From Clitoria ternatea (Eukaryota > Streptophyta > Magnoliopsida > Fabales > Fabaceae), in NCBI GenBank assembly GCA_037962975.1, contig CM075669.1, positions 111,802,501 through 111,866,500 of the forward strand: a DNA stretch of 64,000 nucleotides. Direction: 5' to 3'. Position numbers and translations under genes: made by a program. Positions within the stretch are counted from its first letter, which is position 1. The number at the start of each line of letters is the position of its first letter. A model generated the notes under the pieces. That model saw nothing but the letters and a program-made list of their open reading frames with translations. It was not told the DNA's origin and ran no database searches. This document shows positions 10,401 to 22,738 of this stretch, piece by piece.

Positions 10401-12302
10401 AAATTACGTACATTATCTTCCAAAATTAAAACAAATTGAACGGTAAGTTCATCTAGCATAATTTGTATAGCTTAGCAACAATAGATAGGCATAAGTCATA
10501 GAATAGAAAGAGAGTAGAGAGAATTTGAGAACTGAATTATTGTTGTCAATAGGGGACTTTTTCTACAAGAGCAAAATACGAGAGCATAAAGAATGAACTA
10601 GTAATGTATCAACAGATGAAGGCATGTTACTTTCAATTCATTTTTTTACCTTGGTACTTCTTTTTTCATTTCTTCTCATGATCCCCTTTATGAGCCCCCA
10701 GCTGGAGCAAAGTACTGCTATAGTACTATTTGAGCTTTTGATAATCATGGAAAATATGATAATGGGGCCATTTACTACTGTCACAAGTTTTAGAGATGTG
10801 CTTCCCTTCACTTATGGCTTCTAGGATGCAGGGCATTTTGGAATTTTAGAAATTATAGTGCAAAATTAAATGGACTAAATGAGAGCCACACAATGCGTAT
10901 AACCCACAGATTTATTTATGACTCGTGATTTTCATTCTAGGTTTTGTCAACCTCAAAAGATGCATTTCTGGCTTAGCTCATTGAAGATGATCTCTCTTAG
11001 TTTGTCAAGCTAACCTGAATCCATATAAATCTAGTTGGGTACCCGATGCTAGAGTGTGATTATAAATTTTTAGTAGGTTGGATTTAGGAACCCCTTTAAA
11101 TTTTTTCGAAATAAGTAAACTGTATTTCAGTTGTCCAATGACACAAGTATTACCACTTTAGTCCTCTCAAGAATTATTATATCTGGTTTCTCAATCATGG
11201 AAAGTAACATTGAAATCTTCCTTCTGTATATGGACCGTGAGATTCGAGGACTAAATTTAGTCAACTTTATGTGAGTGAGGCTGACTAAGTCTACTTTTTG
11301 AGGACCAAATCATTGCTTTTAATTTCTATGATGTAGGGACTAAATTGATGTCAACTTGGAGAACCAAAATGTTTCCACCTGTATTATTGGGGATTAAAAT
11401 GAATGTCTGCTTCAATTGAAAGTAGGAATCTAAAATGTTTATAATAAGGTCCTAAATCCCAATAATTTGAAAAGAACTCTAATTGCACTCTAGTTGATGG
11501 AACACTGTTATAAATTTCTAACTCTGCTTTAGTGGCAAAGACTCAATCAAAAACTTACAAAACTTGAACTACTTACAAACTACTATTATAAAGAACCTAA
11601 TTGAAAGACCTCAAATAATATATGGACCACCTAATTAATTTAACCTTGTTGAAATACGATAATTACCAAAGAAAATATTTGACATTTATTCAAGTACCTA
11701 GATTTTTTTAACATGCATTTTGTACGGACAGCTGTTTTTAATAAATTTTACGCTAGTGTTACAAACCTCAACAAAGTTTTCTTATAGGGGTACTACTTAA
11801 TACGTACTGTCAAGAAGATATAATAGATGAATTGAATCCAAAACTCTTATTTTATCCAACAGATGAACAAACCCAGCTGGCATTGGCAATTGAGTCATTC
11901 TACCATTGAGAGCTTATAGCCTCATGAATAAAAGCCTATTTATGTTGCTTACAGTTGTCGGTTGATGTGTAAAATTTCAGTTAGTGTTTAATATGTGCAT
12001 CGAGATTAACCAGTCCTGTAAACTCGTTGACTTTATTGTTTTGCAACTCTATTTGACATTTTCTAATATTGGTTTACTGAGTTTCCTTTTTGAACAGTGT
12101 GCCAATGGATGAAGAGGAGAAAGTGGTGCTTGATTACTCATCGGACCAACTGATCCTTGACGGTGGTTTCCGCCAGTCAATCTTGTCTAGCATTGCCCGT
12201 GCAGGAAATGCAATTGAAGAGTTGTATGGCTCTCCTCAGGATATTGAAGGAGTCATCAAGGATGGAAAAGTCTATGTTGTCCAGACCAGACCACAAATGT
12301 AG
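4412..12302 (+). CDS. GWD1: alpha-glucan water dikinase (GWD), last 12 exons
   Basis: GWD transfers the beta-phosphate of ATP to glucosyl residues of starch in the plastid, which starts starch breakdown. Twelve exons join in frame to 554 codons plus TAG: 4412-4588, 4665-4771, 4914-5127, 5788-5891, 6040-6178, 6341-6466, 7801-7911, 8839-8937, 9612-9785, 9872-9964, 10161-10276 and 12098-12302. All introns are GT-AG. The start GWDTALSMCKSKNNHWALY matches the middle of the protein. The third exon holds the catalytic phosphohistidine motif (DVLSHVSVRARNSK). Later exons form the PPDK-like ATP-binding domain (EVINADYAFVIHTTNPSSGD, GETLVGAYPGRALSFICKK, FRSDSNGEDLEGYAGAG), and the protein ends VYVVQTRPQM. 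Family members are about 1,400-1,460 residues, so roughly the first 900 are missing here. They lie upstream behind a repeat-filled intron, or this is a truncated copy. No disabling mutation is visible. Confidence 0.92.
6797..7327. mobile_element. MITE-like element in a GWD intron
   Basis: The ends are imperfect inverted repeats: GGCTTAATTGCACTTTTGGT on the left, and the reverse strand of the right end GGTTTAATTGTACTTCTTAT. The element is flanked on both sides by TTAATA (6791-6796 and 7328-7333), a likely target duplication. It has no coding capacity. This type of short element beginning with a diverged GGCTTAATTGCA is common in legume introns. Confidence 0.6.
7340..7620. repeat. fold-back element in the same GWD intron
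   Basis: Arms around 7415-7480 and 7511-7600 are inverted copies, for example CCTTTCTTAGCAAGTT against the reverse complement of AACTGCTAAGAAAGACC, with AATAAGTCCTTCAGAT against the reverse complement of CTGAAGGACTTAG further out. It lies directly next to the MITE and would form a long hairpin. No ORF. Confidence 0.5.
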
Positions 12303-14917
12303 GACTCTAGATCCTTATCACCATGGCACTGCAAACGTGAGTGAGGTAGCTTCTGCGAGTTTCAGAGGGAACCTGTGGATTATCAAAGTTGGCATATAGA
12401 TTTAATGTAAGTGCAATATTAATTTAAAGAATAATTTAGAAGTATATAAGCATAGAAAAATGTAAATTAAGAAAAATTTCAATGGTCCTATTTGTTCTTT
12501 TCCCCTGCTGTATCTATTTTAAATTTCTTCTTCGTCTTAAAGACTGTATTTAACTTGAGGTCTATGGACGGTGGCTAGGTTCAATAATATGCAATTGAAT
12601 AATATTTCAACTTTGTTATTCGGAGTACCTTTTTTAGATTTTGTATTGGTTAAAATCATTATTCTATTGTCGCTTCTAGTGTTTCATTATATATGATGTA
12701 AGCACTTTTGGTTAACTTTTTTTAATCCAAGTTTGCTCCCCTTTATAATTGCGGAGTTCAAGATTTATTTAACGGGTGTTTGGAACACCTATATTTTTTT
12801 AATCTTATAAATTATGTTTTTGAGGAATAATATTTTTTAGAAATTATAATTTTTAAGAATGTTATAAATGTGTTTGGTATGATTAAAATATTTTTAGAAA
12901 AATTACACCTTTTGAATTCTGATTACTCTCATATTTATGGTAATTTTAGATAAGAATTCAATATGTAAAAGATGTTTAAATAAGTTTATATTTCAGACAT
13001 AATTGTATGTTTATATTATAAAAAAACCTTTCGATTAGGCGGTAATTAAGATTCCCACCTCTTTAGTAAGAACATTTTGATAGAAATTATAAATAAAAAT
13101 AAATTCTTAAAAATCTTAGTTTTTTGAAAATAATTTTTTTAAATGATTACACTATATATGGGAATAGAGAATTCTTAAGCTATAACTTTTAAAAATCAAA
13201 AAATGATCCTCATAATAAATGCCTCTTTAGAATTAACTTTACTAATGATGGTTCAAACTTTACGCATGGTTTTGTTGAGACCATAGCGTATTCAAGAAGG
13301 AACACGGTTGGCTCTCCTAATAACGGCTGAAATAAACTGCACACTACTGCTTTTAATTTTGTTGGTCTAACGGGTAATGGCAAGTACCGGGGAGTGTGAG
13401 AGAAGGTTGAAGAGGCCTGATGACACTCTTATGAATTACCAACCGTTTACATTGTTTGGAGGAAGCTAAAATTGATATTAATTAATAAATAGTTTGGGAT
13501 AAACTTTTTATACATATACCTGTTTGGACTCAGAATGGACAAAATCATTGGGCACTGACATGAGTTTAGTGCAAATATATTTTTAAGCACTTAAACTCAA
13601 TATACAAATTAAGTTAAATCAATCAATTATTAAAATTAGTTTGGACTGATTAGTCAAATCAGTAATTGATGATTCAACCATCTGAATATTCTTTTAAACT
13701 GGAATTGTATGCTAATTAGTGGGAACTATTCAACAGGTCAATTTTGATTAAAGTTAGTGACCCCATTGACCCAGACTAATTATTTAATTACTCCCCCTTC
13801 TTTTTCTTACAAAATGACATCATTTCTTTCCCTTAAAAAAATTACCAAGCTTTTCTTCTCTTTATCAAAGTCAGAATTAGAAAAATAACAAGTTTTCTTT
13901 ATTGAATCATTAGGTACTTATTATGCGTTTGATTTTTAAAAAATTTAAAATATGAAATACTTGAATTATATAGGTAGTATTTGTTATTTGTTATTTTTTA
14001 TTTTTTTAAAACTTAAGTCAATTGGTTCAATCAATGATTCAACCGGTTCGACCATTGATCTAGTGTCTTCACTGGTTCGATCATCGGTTCAGTTTTAATG
14101 ACACTAAATCTAACCGATCTACTCAAAACCATAGGTCAAAGATACATATCTCATAAATAATAAATATTGAATTTCCATTACTTTATTCAAAAGTTTATAC
14201 ATAACCCTATTAAAAACTTTGACTTGATTATTGAAGCCAAACATAAATAGGCCAACTTCATGCAAACCCCCTATTTTTTATAAGAAGCCAAAAAATATTA
14301 TTAAAATAATTGGATAAGCAGAAATGTGTAAAGAATTAACATCAATCAAACTTAAAAAATTAATACAAAGGTGAGATAACTGTAGTAACTATTTGTGGGG
14401 AAGAGGTAGGGGCGAGAAGATAAGGTAGAGAAGAGAAGAAGAAGGAATGCTTGACATTTGAGAAAATTTTGTAATTTTAGATCAAGGGATTAATTTGATA
14501 TATACAAAATGTTGAGAACCTATTTTATTGCTTTGGTGACTATATGTTTTAAAAACACCATTTTAACATGTACGACAACATGTGATAGCTTACGTAGATA
14601 GTTAACGTGACACGAAGCATTTAACTAGGCGATGTCTTAATGGGAGTAATGACAGGGACGAACTTGAAGGATGAAACGATACATTAGGGTTTATTAAGTC
14701 TTTTTCGTAGTATAAGGATAAATTTAATTGATTGTGAATATGATGAGGTCGATTTCAGGTTTTACTTCATCAATATATATTTGAATTTTCTCTAGAATCC
14801 CTAGTAAATTAAGAGCTTTTGGACCATTACCGACTTGTCAAATTAAAAGTTGACATGTGGACACTTTAGCCATTTAATGAGTGACTAGATTTATGGCATA
14901 AGTTTAGAATATTACCC
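12303..14917. other. GWD 3' untranslated region and intergenic DNA
   Basis: The first few hundred bases are presumably GWD 3' UTR. Beyond that the sequence is AT-rich, with no coding frame I recognise. 13980-14110 repeats variants of GGTTCGACCATTGATC and CAATGATTCAACCGG, a common degenerate plant repeat, with a weaker copy at 13630-13700. Around 13250-13440 the base composition is more balanced but I see no gene. Confidence 0.4.
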
Positions 14918-16521
14918 TGATAAATAAATTTTAATACACTTCTTATAGTTTTACACTTGGGGTTTATTATATAATTACTATGTTTAATAATAGTATTTTA
15001 ATTAAGTTTTATGTTGTTTAGTTAAATTGAAGTATTATGTATATATGATTCAATTTTCATTTTTTGTATGTATCTTGAGTATCTTACCTTGTTTTGGCCA
15101 TAACTTGGGCTTTTGTGATCCAAATGGGCTAATCTTGGAGCCCATGGAAAGCTAAGACAGAGGCCTACATCATTATGATCAGATTTGGTTATTTTGCATC
15201 TGAAAAAAATGAAGAAATGGAGCTTGAATCAATTATCCCTCATGTGTCCCACCAGCATTGACATAGTTCACTAAAATACACATATCTGGAGCTGTAGATG
15301 TCCAAATGACCTCATTCCTATGCCAAATTCTTAATAAGGCAGAGAGTTACAACTTTCATGTTGAAGGTTTTGCAAAATTTGACCATCTAGATGGTCATAT
15401 TTGACTCACAAGGTGGAGAAGATAAAGAGGAAAATGAATTTCAACACATACCATTATCTTCTTTTGAATTATTGTAATTTCAAGCCCACCACTGTTGAAA
15501 AAAATGCATTAATGATTAGAAAATGAATGTATAGTATCATGATATCTTGCCTATAAATAGATGCTTGAAGTTGTAAGGAAGAGACACAAGAGATACATAA
15601 GAAATACATGCTTTAGTTTTCATTACATTTCTATATCTTTGCTTTAGTTTCTTAAGTTTTAGTTCTTTCTCTTGATTTATTGCTTTTTTCTATATTCCAT
15701 CCCTCAAGTTATGGTTTTTATTTCCCTTCCTCAATATCAAGTAAGTTAATTTTATTATTTGTTATTTACTTTTATAATCAAAGTTATAGTTAATTTAATA
15801 TTAGCTTTCATTGTTAAAAATTATCATGGAAGCTTAATCTTTTAAAATCAACTCAAGGAATTTAATTTTTTTTATGTTAACTTTGAGTTCTTGCTCTTAA
15901 TATTTTAATTGAAAATAATTACTTTTCTTTGTTTCTCAAACATTTATGATGGTTGATTATTTAAGTGTATAACTGATTGGTATATAATTAAATAATCTAT
16001 AATCTAAACTGATATTGGTTGGTTAATCAATAATCAATTTGAGAACAAAGATTAAGTCACTAAATAAGAGATTTCTATTTAGTTTCTTAACTTAATGAAA
16101 TTATGGTTTTAAATTTATTTTAGTAATTAATAAGAATATATCGATTGATTATTCTTATTAGTTCATTAATTCAATTCTAGAAGATTTTCTAAAATATAAT
16201 CATTTAGGGATTCCAAATGATTCAAGATTGAGAAATTAATTATATTTAATTATATTTGTGATCAATGATTAGTTAACTAAAGATTTATTAATTCCTTGGG
16301 TTGGTTGTTTCTAAATTTGATTATTCTTACTCATAAATTTACTTTTTGCACTATTATATAATTACTTAATTTTCCTTTCAATCTCAACACAAACCCCCCC
16401 TTTATTATAATTAAATTGAGTGTAACTAATTGAACTAAGGTCCTCAAGAGATGACTAAGGTTGTTCACCTTATACTATATTAATTTAACTTTTTATTTGA
16501 CCCGACAACGACAACGTGTCA
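14918..16521 (+). repeat. 5' LTR of Athila-1
   Basis: It runs from TGATAAATAAATTTTAATAC to ACAACGTGTCA and matches 26440-28043 almost throughout, with scattered substitutions that are denser in the first 70 bases. A C-run (ACCCCCCC) near 16390 occurs in both copies. Confidence 0.93.
15552..15560 (+). promoter_or_regulatory. LTR TATA box
   Basis: TATAAATAG lies in a CTATAAATAGATGCTTG context and is conserved in the 3' LTR copy (about 27075). It is the best candidate for the start of the genomic retroelement transcript, with U3 before and R/U5 after it. Confidence 0.55.
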
Positions 16522-16525
16522 AATT

Positions 16526-16543
16526 TGGCGCCGTTGCCGGGGA
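16526..16543 (+). other. primer-binding site for tRNA-Asp
   Basis: TGGCGCCGTTGCCGGGGA begins 4 bases after the 5' LTR and is complementary to the 3' end of plant tRNA-Asp, the primer normally used by Athila-group elements. Minus-strand DNA synthesis would start here. Confidence 0.88.
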
Positions 16544-16850
16544 CCTTTGGTCCTAATTATTTGCATTCAATTACCTAATATGTTTTACTTTTTTTTATAG
16601 GTGTGTTGAAGATATTCAGGTTTGGTTGAATGTGAGCATATAAAAAAATTTTAAAAAAAATTCCATTTTATTATATTCTTATTTATTTTCTAGTAATCTC
16701 ATTTTCAACCATTGAAAAAAATATATAAATATAAAAAAATCCTTAAATTTTTAAATATATGTTCTAAGCATTTCATAATTAAAATGATAACTTTTTCCTT
16801 TTATTACATAGTTGTAGTATTTTGTTACAATATATGTAGATGTATTGTGC

Positions 16851-16958
16851 ATGACTAGATCTAATCTCGAACCATTATATTCTTTTGATCCTGAAATAGA
16901 TAGAACATTTCATCAATTAGTTAGATCATCTAAGAAACTATTAGACAACAACAACAAC

Positions 16959-17004
<46 letters not shown>

Positions 17005-18292
17005 TTCTAGCTAATAGCATAAGTACTGAAACTAAACCTTTAACTTCTGAGTATTTGTATAACATGGCTGAAAAGACATTAAAAGAACTAGCTACACCAG
17101 ATGTCACTAATCAAACATCATGCATCTTATATCTTGAGGAAGATGTTCCTTTTGTGCTTAAAACTGGTTTAGTTCATTTGTTACCAAAGTTTCATGGTAT
17201 TGCAGGTGAAGATCCTTATAAACACTTAAAAGCATTTCATATCCTTTGCTCCACCATGAAACCTGAAGGGGTTTCAGAAGAACATGTAAAACTTAAAACT
17301 TTTCCTTTCGCTGAGGATTGGTTATTTTACCTTCCTCCTGGCTCCATTACAAGTTGGGATGACCTAAAGAAAATGTTTCTTGAAAAATTTTTCCCCGCTT
17401 CAAGAACTTCCTCAATTAGAAAAGAAATATGTGGCATCCGGCAACATGACCAGGAAAATCTTTATGAATACTAGGAAAGATTTAAAAGATTGTGTGCTAG
17501 TTGTCCCCATCACCAAATTACGGACCAACTTTTCATGCAATATTTCTATGAAGGTCTTAATCCAATGGATAGAACTTTGGTTGATGCAGCTAGTGGTGGT
17601 GCTTTGCAAAATAAAACTACACATGCAACAAAAATTTAATTGAGAACATGGCTGCTAATGCTCAACAACATGCCACTAGAAATAATTCTGTAGTAATTAG
17701 AGGAGTCCATGAAATTGAAACTACAAATGATAGAGATAAAAAATGGGAAAGTAAATTTGCTGAACTAGCAACACTTATGAAAAATATTATTGTGTCTCAA
17801 AAACAACAACCTGCAACCCTTGCTAAGGTATGTTCTATTTGTACTTCATTAGATCATTATACCGATTGTTGTCCTACATTGCAGGAAGCTAAAATTCCCG
17901 ATGAAAATCCTCAAGTATGTGCTGCCAACTTATACAATAACAGACTGCCACAACAACATAATAATTATAATCTTTCTTCTAACAGATATAATCCTGGTTG
18001 GAGGAATCACCCTAATTTAAGATGGGGTAATTCCTCATAACAACCTCATGCACCTTTTTAGGAAAATACTGGACCAAGCAGACCTTATCAACCTCCTCAT
18101 ATTCAACAACAAGCTACACAAATAGCTACACCTTCCACTGAGAAATCAAATTTGGAGGAATTGATAAAGCAAATGTCAGTAGATAATTTAAACTTTCAAA
18201 AAAGAACTGGGGCTACAATTCAGACTCTTAAAAATTAGATTGGTCAATTGGCTACATCTTTAAACCATTTGTAGTCTCAAGGTTCAGATAAG
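16851..18292 (+). pseudogene. Athila-1 gag (capsid/nucleocapsid), broken
   Basis: The likely start is the ATG at 16851 (MTRSNLEPLYSFDPEI). A run of about 19 asparagines follows near residue 30. The capsid region has FHGIAGEDPYKHLKAFHILC and FPFAEDWLFYLPPGSITSWD, typical of Athila and other plant Ty3 gag. A TAG at 17473 interrupts the frame (a Trp codon is expected there in this family). A one-base shift near 17634 moves it to the next frame. The nucleocapsid part has a cysteine cluster (CSICTSLDHYTDCCP). TAA at 18038 and three more stops before 18293 follow. The Gln/Asn-rich segment 17940-18130 is usual for the linker before protease. Confidence 0.85.
16946..17003 (+). repeat. AAC/AAT microsatellite coding poly-asparagine
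   Basis: Four AAC triplets are followed by a long AAT run inside gag, in frame. The pure AAT part suggests recent slippage expansion. Confidence 0.85.
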
Positions 18293-19393
18293 TTGCCCGC
18301 TCAGACAATTGTCAATCCTAAAAATGTAAGTGCAATTACTTTAAGATCTGGTAAAGCTATCCATGAACCAGAAAAACAACAACAAACTGAAAATACTATT
18401 GTCATAGAAAAACATGCAGAAGAAGTTTTAGATAGTTCAAGTAATAATAGTAATGATATATCTCTTATAAATCCTCCTTCTGCAGTTGGTCTTGATAAAC
18501 AACATATCCCTCTTCCATTTCCACGAAGACAAAAATCTATACAAAATAAGAAAATGGATGAGGAGATCTTGGAAACATTTAGAAAAGTAGAGGTAAATAT
18601 ACCTTTATTAGAAGCCATCAAGCAAATCCCAAGATATGCTAAATTCCTTAAAGAATTATGCACTAATAAAAGAAGACTAAAAGGCAATGAAAGGATTAAC
18701 ATTAGTAGAAATGTGTCTGCATTAATTGAGAAACCTTTGTCACATATACCAGAAAAATGTAAAGACCCTGGGACGTTTACCATTCCATGCATAATAGGCA
18801 ATAACAAATTTGAAAATGCCATGCTAGACTTAGGTGCATCTATTAATGTTATGCCTATGACTGTATTTACTTCACTTTCCCTTGGACCTTTGCAAACTAC
18901 ATGTGTGGTTATACAATTAGCAAATCGAAGCTCTGCACATCCTACAGGAATTATTGAAGATGTCCTTGTTAAAGTTAACGATTTAATTTTTCCTACAAAT
19001 TTTTATGTTCTAGATATGGAAAGTGAGAATTCCACCAATAAAGCTCCAATAATTTTAGGTAGACCATTCTTAAAAACAGCTAGAACAAAGATAGATGTGC
19101 ATGCAGGAACACTTTCTATGGAATTTGGAGATAGTGTGGTTAGATTCAACATTTTAGATGCTATGAAGCATCCTACTGAGGATCATTCTATTTTTCAAAT
19201 TGACTTAATAACTGATTTAGTTGATGATAATATTATTAAGTTGTTTGATGATGTTGATTTTCCTGTATTGTCTGATTTTTATGATTCATTTGTTTGTGAT
19301 TCATGCATGGATTCTTATCAATGCAATGTGTGTGCTGAAATTGAGAAATATCTGCTTAGTGATAATAATGATCCAAACTCCCTTAAAACATAA
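18293..19393 (+). pseudogene. Athila-1 protease region
   Basis: This 366-codon open segment carries the gag-protease linker (NVSAITLRSGKAI) and the retroviral-type aspartic protease. Around residue 178 the active site reads AMLDLGASINVMPM, the Asp-Leu-Gly-Ala-Ser form usual in Athila. APIILGRPFLKTARTKIDVH about 75 residues later is the flap/second conserved block. It ends in TAA at 19391, but the same frame resumes at once, so in the ancestor it was continuous with reverse transcriptase. Protease would mature the Gag-Pol polyprotein in cytoplasmic particles. Confidence 0.85.
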
Positions 19394-21111
19394 AATATAG
19401 TTCCAGATGTTGTTTCAAAAGAATCAAAGTGTAATAATTTGATTAAAGTAGTTACAAATATATCTGATTATGTTGAAGTACAAGTTGTTGAGACAAATTC
19501 AACCAAAATGATTCCTTCAATAATGCAGCCTCCTATGTTAGAGTTAAAACCTCTTCTTGAACATTTAAAGTATGCATATTTAGAGGAAGATAAGAATCTT
19601 CCAGTGATTATTTCTAACAAATTAAATGTTGATCAAGAAACAAGGTTGTTGCAGATTATTAGGAAGCATAAGAAAGCAATTGGTTGGACTTTGGCAGATA
19701 TCCCAAGTATTAGCCCTTCCATGTGTATGCATAGAATTCTATTAGAAGAAGAAGTTAAACCAGTAAGGCAACCACAAAGAAGACTTAATCCCCAGATCCT
19801 TGATGTAGTTAGAGGTAACAAAATTATTACAAGCTGACATCATTTACCCTATATCAAATAACACTTGTGTCAGCCCTGTACAAGTGGTTCCCAAAAAGTC
19901 TGGAATCACAATGGTTAAAAATGAAAATGATGAACTAATTCCTACCAGAATCCAAAATAGTTGGCGAGTATGCATTGATTACAGGAAACTTAACAAAGCA
20001 ACCCGAAAGGATCACTTTCCTTTACCTTTCATTGATCAAATGTTGGAATGACTGGCAGGTAAGTCACATTACTGCTTTCTAGATGGATTTTCAGGTTACT
20101 TCCAAATTTATATTGCACTAGAAAATCAAGAAAAAACAACATTTACATGTCCTTTTGGCACTTTTGCTTATAGGAGGATGCCTTTTGGCTTATGCAACGC
20201 CCCTGGTACCTTTCAACGATGCATGATTAGTATCTTTGCTGATTTTCTTGAAAATTGCATGGAATTATTTATGGATGATTTCATAGTATATGGTTCATCA
20301 TTTGATGCTTGCTTAAATAGTCTAGATAAAGTATTATATAGATGCATTGAAACTAACCTTGTTCTTAATTATGAGAAATGCCACTTCATGGTAGAAGAAG
20401 GAATAGTTTTAGGCCATGTAATATCTAAAAAAGGCATAGAAGTAGATCCTGCAAAATTGATGTAATTTCTCAATTACCTTATCCTTCTTGTGTGCGAGAT
20501 ATTCGTTTTTTTCTTGGTCATGCAGGTTTTTATAGAAGGTTTATAAAAAACTTCAGTAAGATAGCCCTTCCGTTGTCTAACTTACTACAAAAAAATATAA
20601 CATTTAACTTTAATGACAAATGTAAAGAGGCTTTTGATTACTTAAAGAAAGCTTTAACTACCACTCCTATCATCCAGGCACCAGATTGGTCACTTCCATT
20701 TGAACTTATGTATGATGCATCAAATTATGAATTAGGAGCTGTTCTTGCTCAAAGAGTAGGTAAAGTACAACATGTTATTTACTATGCCTCACGAACTTTG
20801 GATACTATATAAATAAACTATACTACCATAGAAAAAGAACTACTTGTTATTGTGTTTGCACTTGATAAATTTAGATCTTATTTGCTCGGTTCAAAAGTAG
20901 TTGTATTTTCAGATCATGCAGTATTAAAGTTCCTTTTAAAGAAACCAAATGCAAAACCAAGATTGATCAGGTGGATGTTGCCGCTCCAAGAATTTGACAT
21001 TGAAATTATGGATAAAATTGGAGCAGAAAATTTGGTGGCTGATCACTTAAGCAGAATTGAAAAAGAACTTGACCCAATTTCCATTAGAGATGATTTTCCT
21101 GTAAACAACTT
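19394..21111 (+). pseudogene. Athila-1 reverse transcriptase and RNase H, broken
   Basis: The entry segment PVRQPQRRLNPQILDVV is followed by a frame change near 19815. Then come PVQVVPKKSGITMVKNEN, WRVCIDYRKLNKATRKDHFP and FGTFAYRRMPFGLCNAP, with the catalytic box LFMDDFIVYG at about 20265. A TGA at 20049 replaces the Arg expected in LERLAG. The frame shifts again near 20455. RNase H starts at FELMYDASNYELGAVLAQR (about 20700), has a TAA at 20810 where Athila-2 has a Gln codon, and ends near VADHLSRIEKEL at about 21065. Another frame change occurs at about 21100-21150. Domain order and motifs are normal for Ty3/gypsy pol. Confidence 0.88.
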
Positions 21112-22431
21112 ATGGGAATACATGATTCCACTCCATGGTTTGCTGATTTGGTAAACTACTTAGTTGCTTCTGTTACTCCCATACATGCATCTAAACAACA
21201 AATAATAAAACTAAAAAGTGATTCTAAATACTATGTTTGGGATGATCCTTACTTATGGAAACTTTGTAGTGATCAAGTCATTAGAAGGTGTGTACCTGAA
21301 AATGAATTTCATTCCATTCTTACATTTTGTCATACATATGCATGTGGTGGACATTTTGGACCTTAACGTACAGCAAGGAAAGTATTAGAATCTGGTTTGT
21401 ATTGGCCAACAATTTTTCATGACGCATATACATTTTGTAAATATTACGAACGATGTCAAAGAATGGGAAACATATCTCGTAGAAATGAGATGCCTTAACA
21501 ACCCATGTTATTTTGTGAAATTTTTGATGTTTGGGACATAGATTTCATGGGACCTTTTCCTGTATCTTTTGGTTTTGTTTATATACTACTTGCGGTCGAT
21601 TATGTGTCTAAATGAGTTGATGCTAAAGCTACTCGAACTGATGATTCTAAAGTTATTGCAGATTTTGTTATATCATACATATTTTGTAGGTTTGGTGTTC
21701 CTAAAGCCATTATTAGTGATCAAGGATCACATTTTTGCAACCGTAAAATAGAATCCCTTCTTAAAAAATATGGAGTTATGCATAAGGTTTCAACACCTTA
21801 TCACCCCCAAACAAATGGGCAAGCTGAAGTGTCCAATCGGGAATTAAAAATGATCCTTCAAAAAATAGTACAACCAAATAGGAAAGATTGGAGCAAAAGG
21901 TTAGAAGATGCTCTTTGGGCTTATAGAATAGCTTATAAAACACTTATTGGAATGTCACCTTATAGGATTATTTTTGGAAAATTATGTCACTTACCTGTAG
22001 AAATTGAACACAAAGCTTATTGGGCAGTAAAACAATGTAACTTGGACTTAAATGAGGCCGGTAAAGAAAGGAAACTCCAACTACAGGAACTGGAAGAAAT
22101 TCGTTTGGAAGCTTGTGAAAGTTCTAAAACCTATAAAGAAAAAGCCAAATCCTTTCATGACAAACAGGTCTTGAGAAAAAACTTTATCATTGGACAAAAT
22201 TTTTTATTGTACAATTCACATCTAAAGCTCATATCTGGTAAGCTTCACTCTAAATGGGCAGGCCCATTTGAAATAACTAATATCTTTCCTTATGGTGTGA
22301 TTGAAATTTCAGATAAAGCGTCAAACAAGGTTTTCAAGGTAAATGAGCACCGACTTAAACCTTTCTTTCAAGGGTTCCAAGAGCACATAGATACGGAGGT
22401 GTATTTGTGTGATGCCAAATATTTTGACTAA
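21112..22431 (+). pseudogene. Athila-1 integrase, broken
   Basis: The segment begins near the RNase H-integrase junction. The zinc-finger region includes FCHTYACGGHFGP and a YYERCQR pair. The catalytic core has WDIDFMGPFP, AIISDQGSHFCN and NGQAEVSNREL, giving the D-D-E residues. The C-terminal part (LKLISGKLHSKWAGPFEITN, NEHRLKPFFQG) is the usual gypsy integrase tail. TAA at 21364, TAA at 21496 and TGA at 21613 interrupt it; the homologous positions in Athila-2 are Gln, Gln and Trp. From 21778 on the frame is open to the natural stop at 22429. Integrase would insert the cDNA into the genome. Confidence 0.9.
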
Positions 22432-22738
22432 TTTTTCCTAAATAACAATATTTATAAAAAAAATAAAAAATAAAAAATAAAAAAATGGATATCAATTAAT
22501 TACATCATTATTTTTTCGGTGCTAACACTTGTCTCAATCATTATTACTATTATTGTTTTGGCATTATTATCATTTTCTTGCAGTAGTTAAAAGGTCATCG
22601 TCAGGCTCGTGACGTTAAACAAGCGCTTGATAGAAGGCAACCTATCACCTTTTCACCTTCTTCATCTCTACTATTCTCTATAACCTCGTTTTCTATTCTC
22701 TCTTTTCTAAACAACTACAACTTCAAAGTAATCTGACA

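Noticed and set aside
10624..10824. 66-codon hydrophobic frame in the last GWD intron
   Set aside because: Hydrophobic by AT-rich composition; no homologue recognised.
12770..13230. Possible non-autonomous element with GGTGTTTGG-type start
   Set aside because: I could not pair the ends or find a target duplication.
16526..16543. Possible tRNA gene near the 5' LTR
   Set aside because: Only the 18 bases complementary to a tRNA-Asp 3' end are present, which is a primer site.
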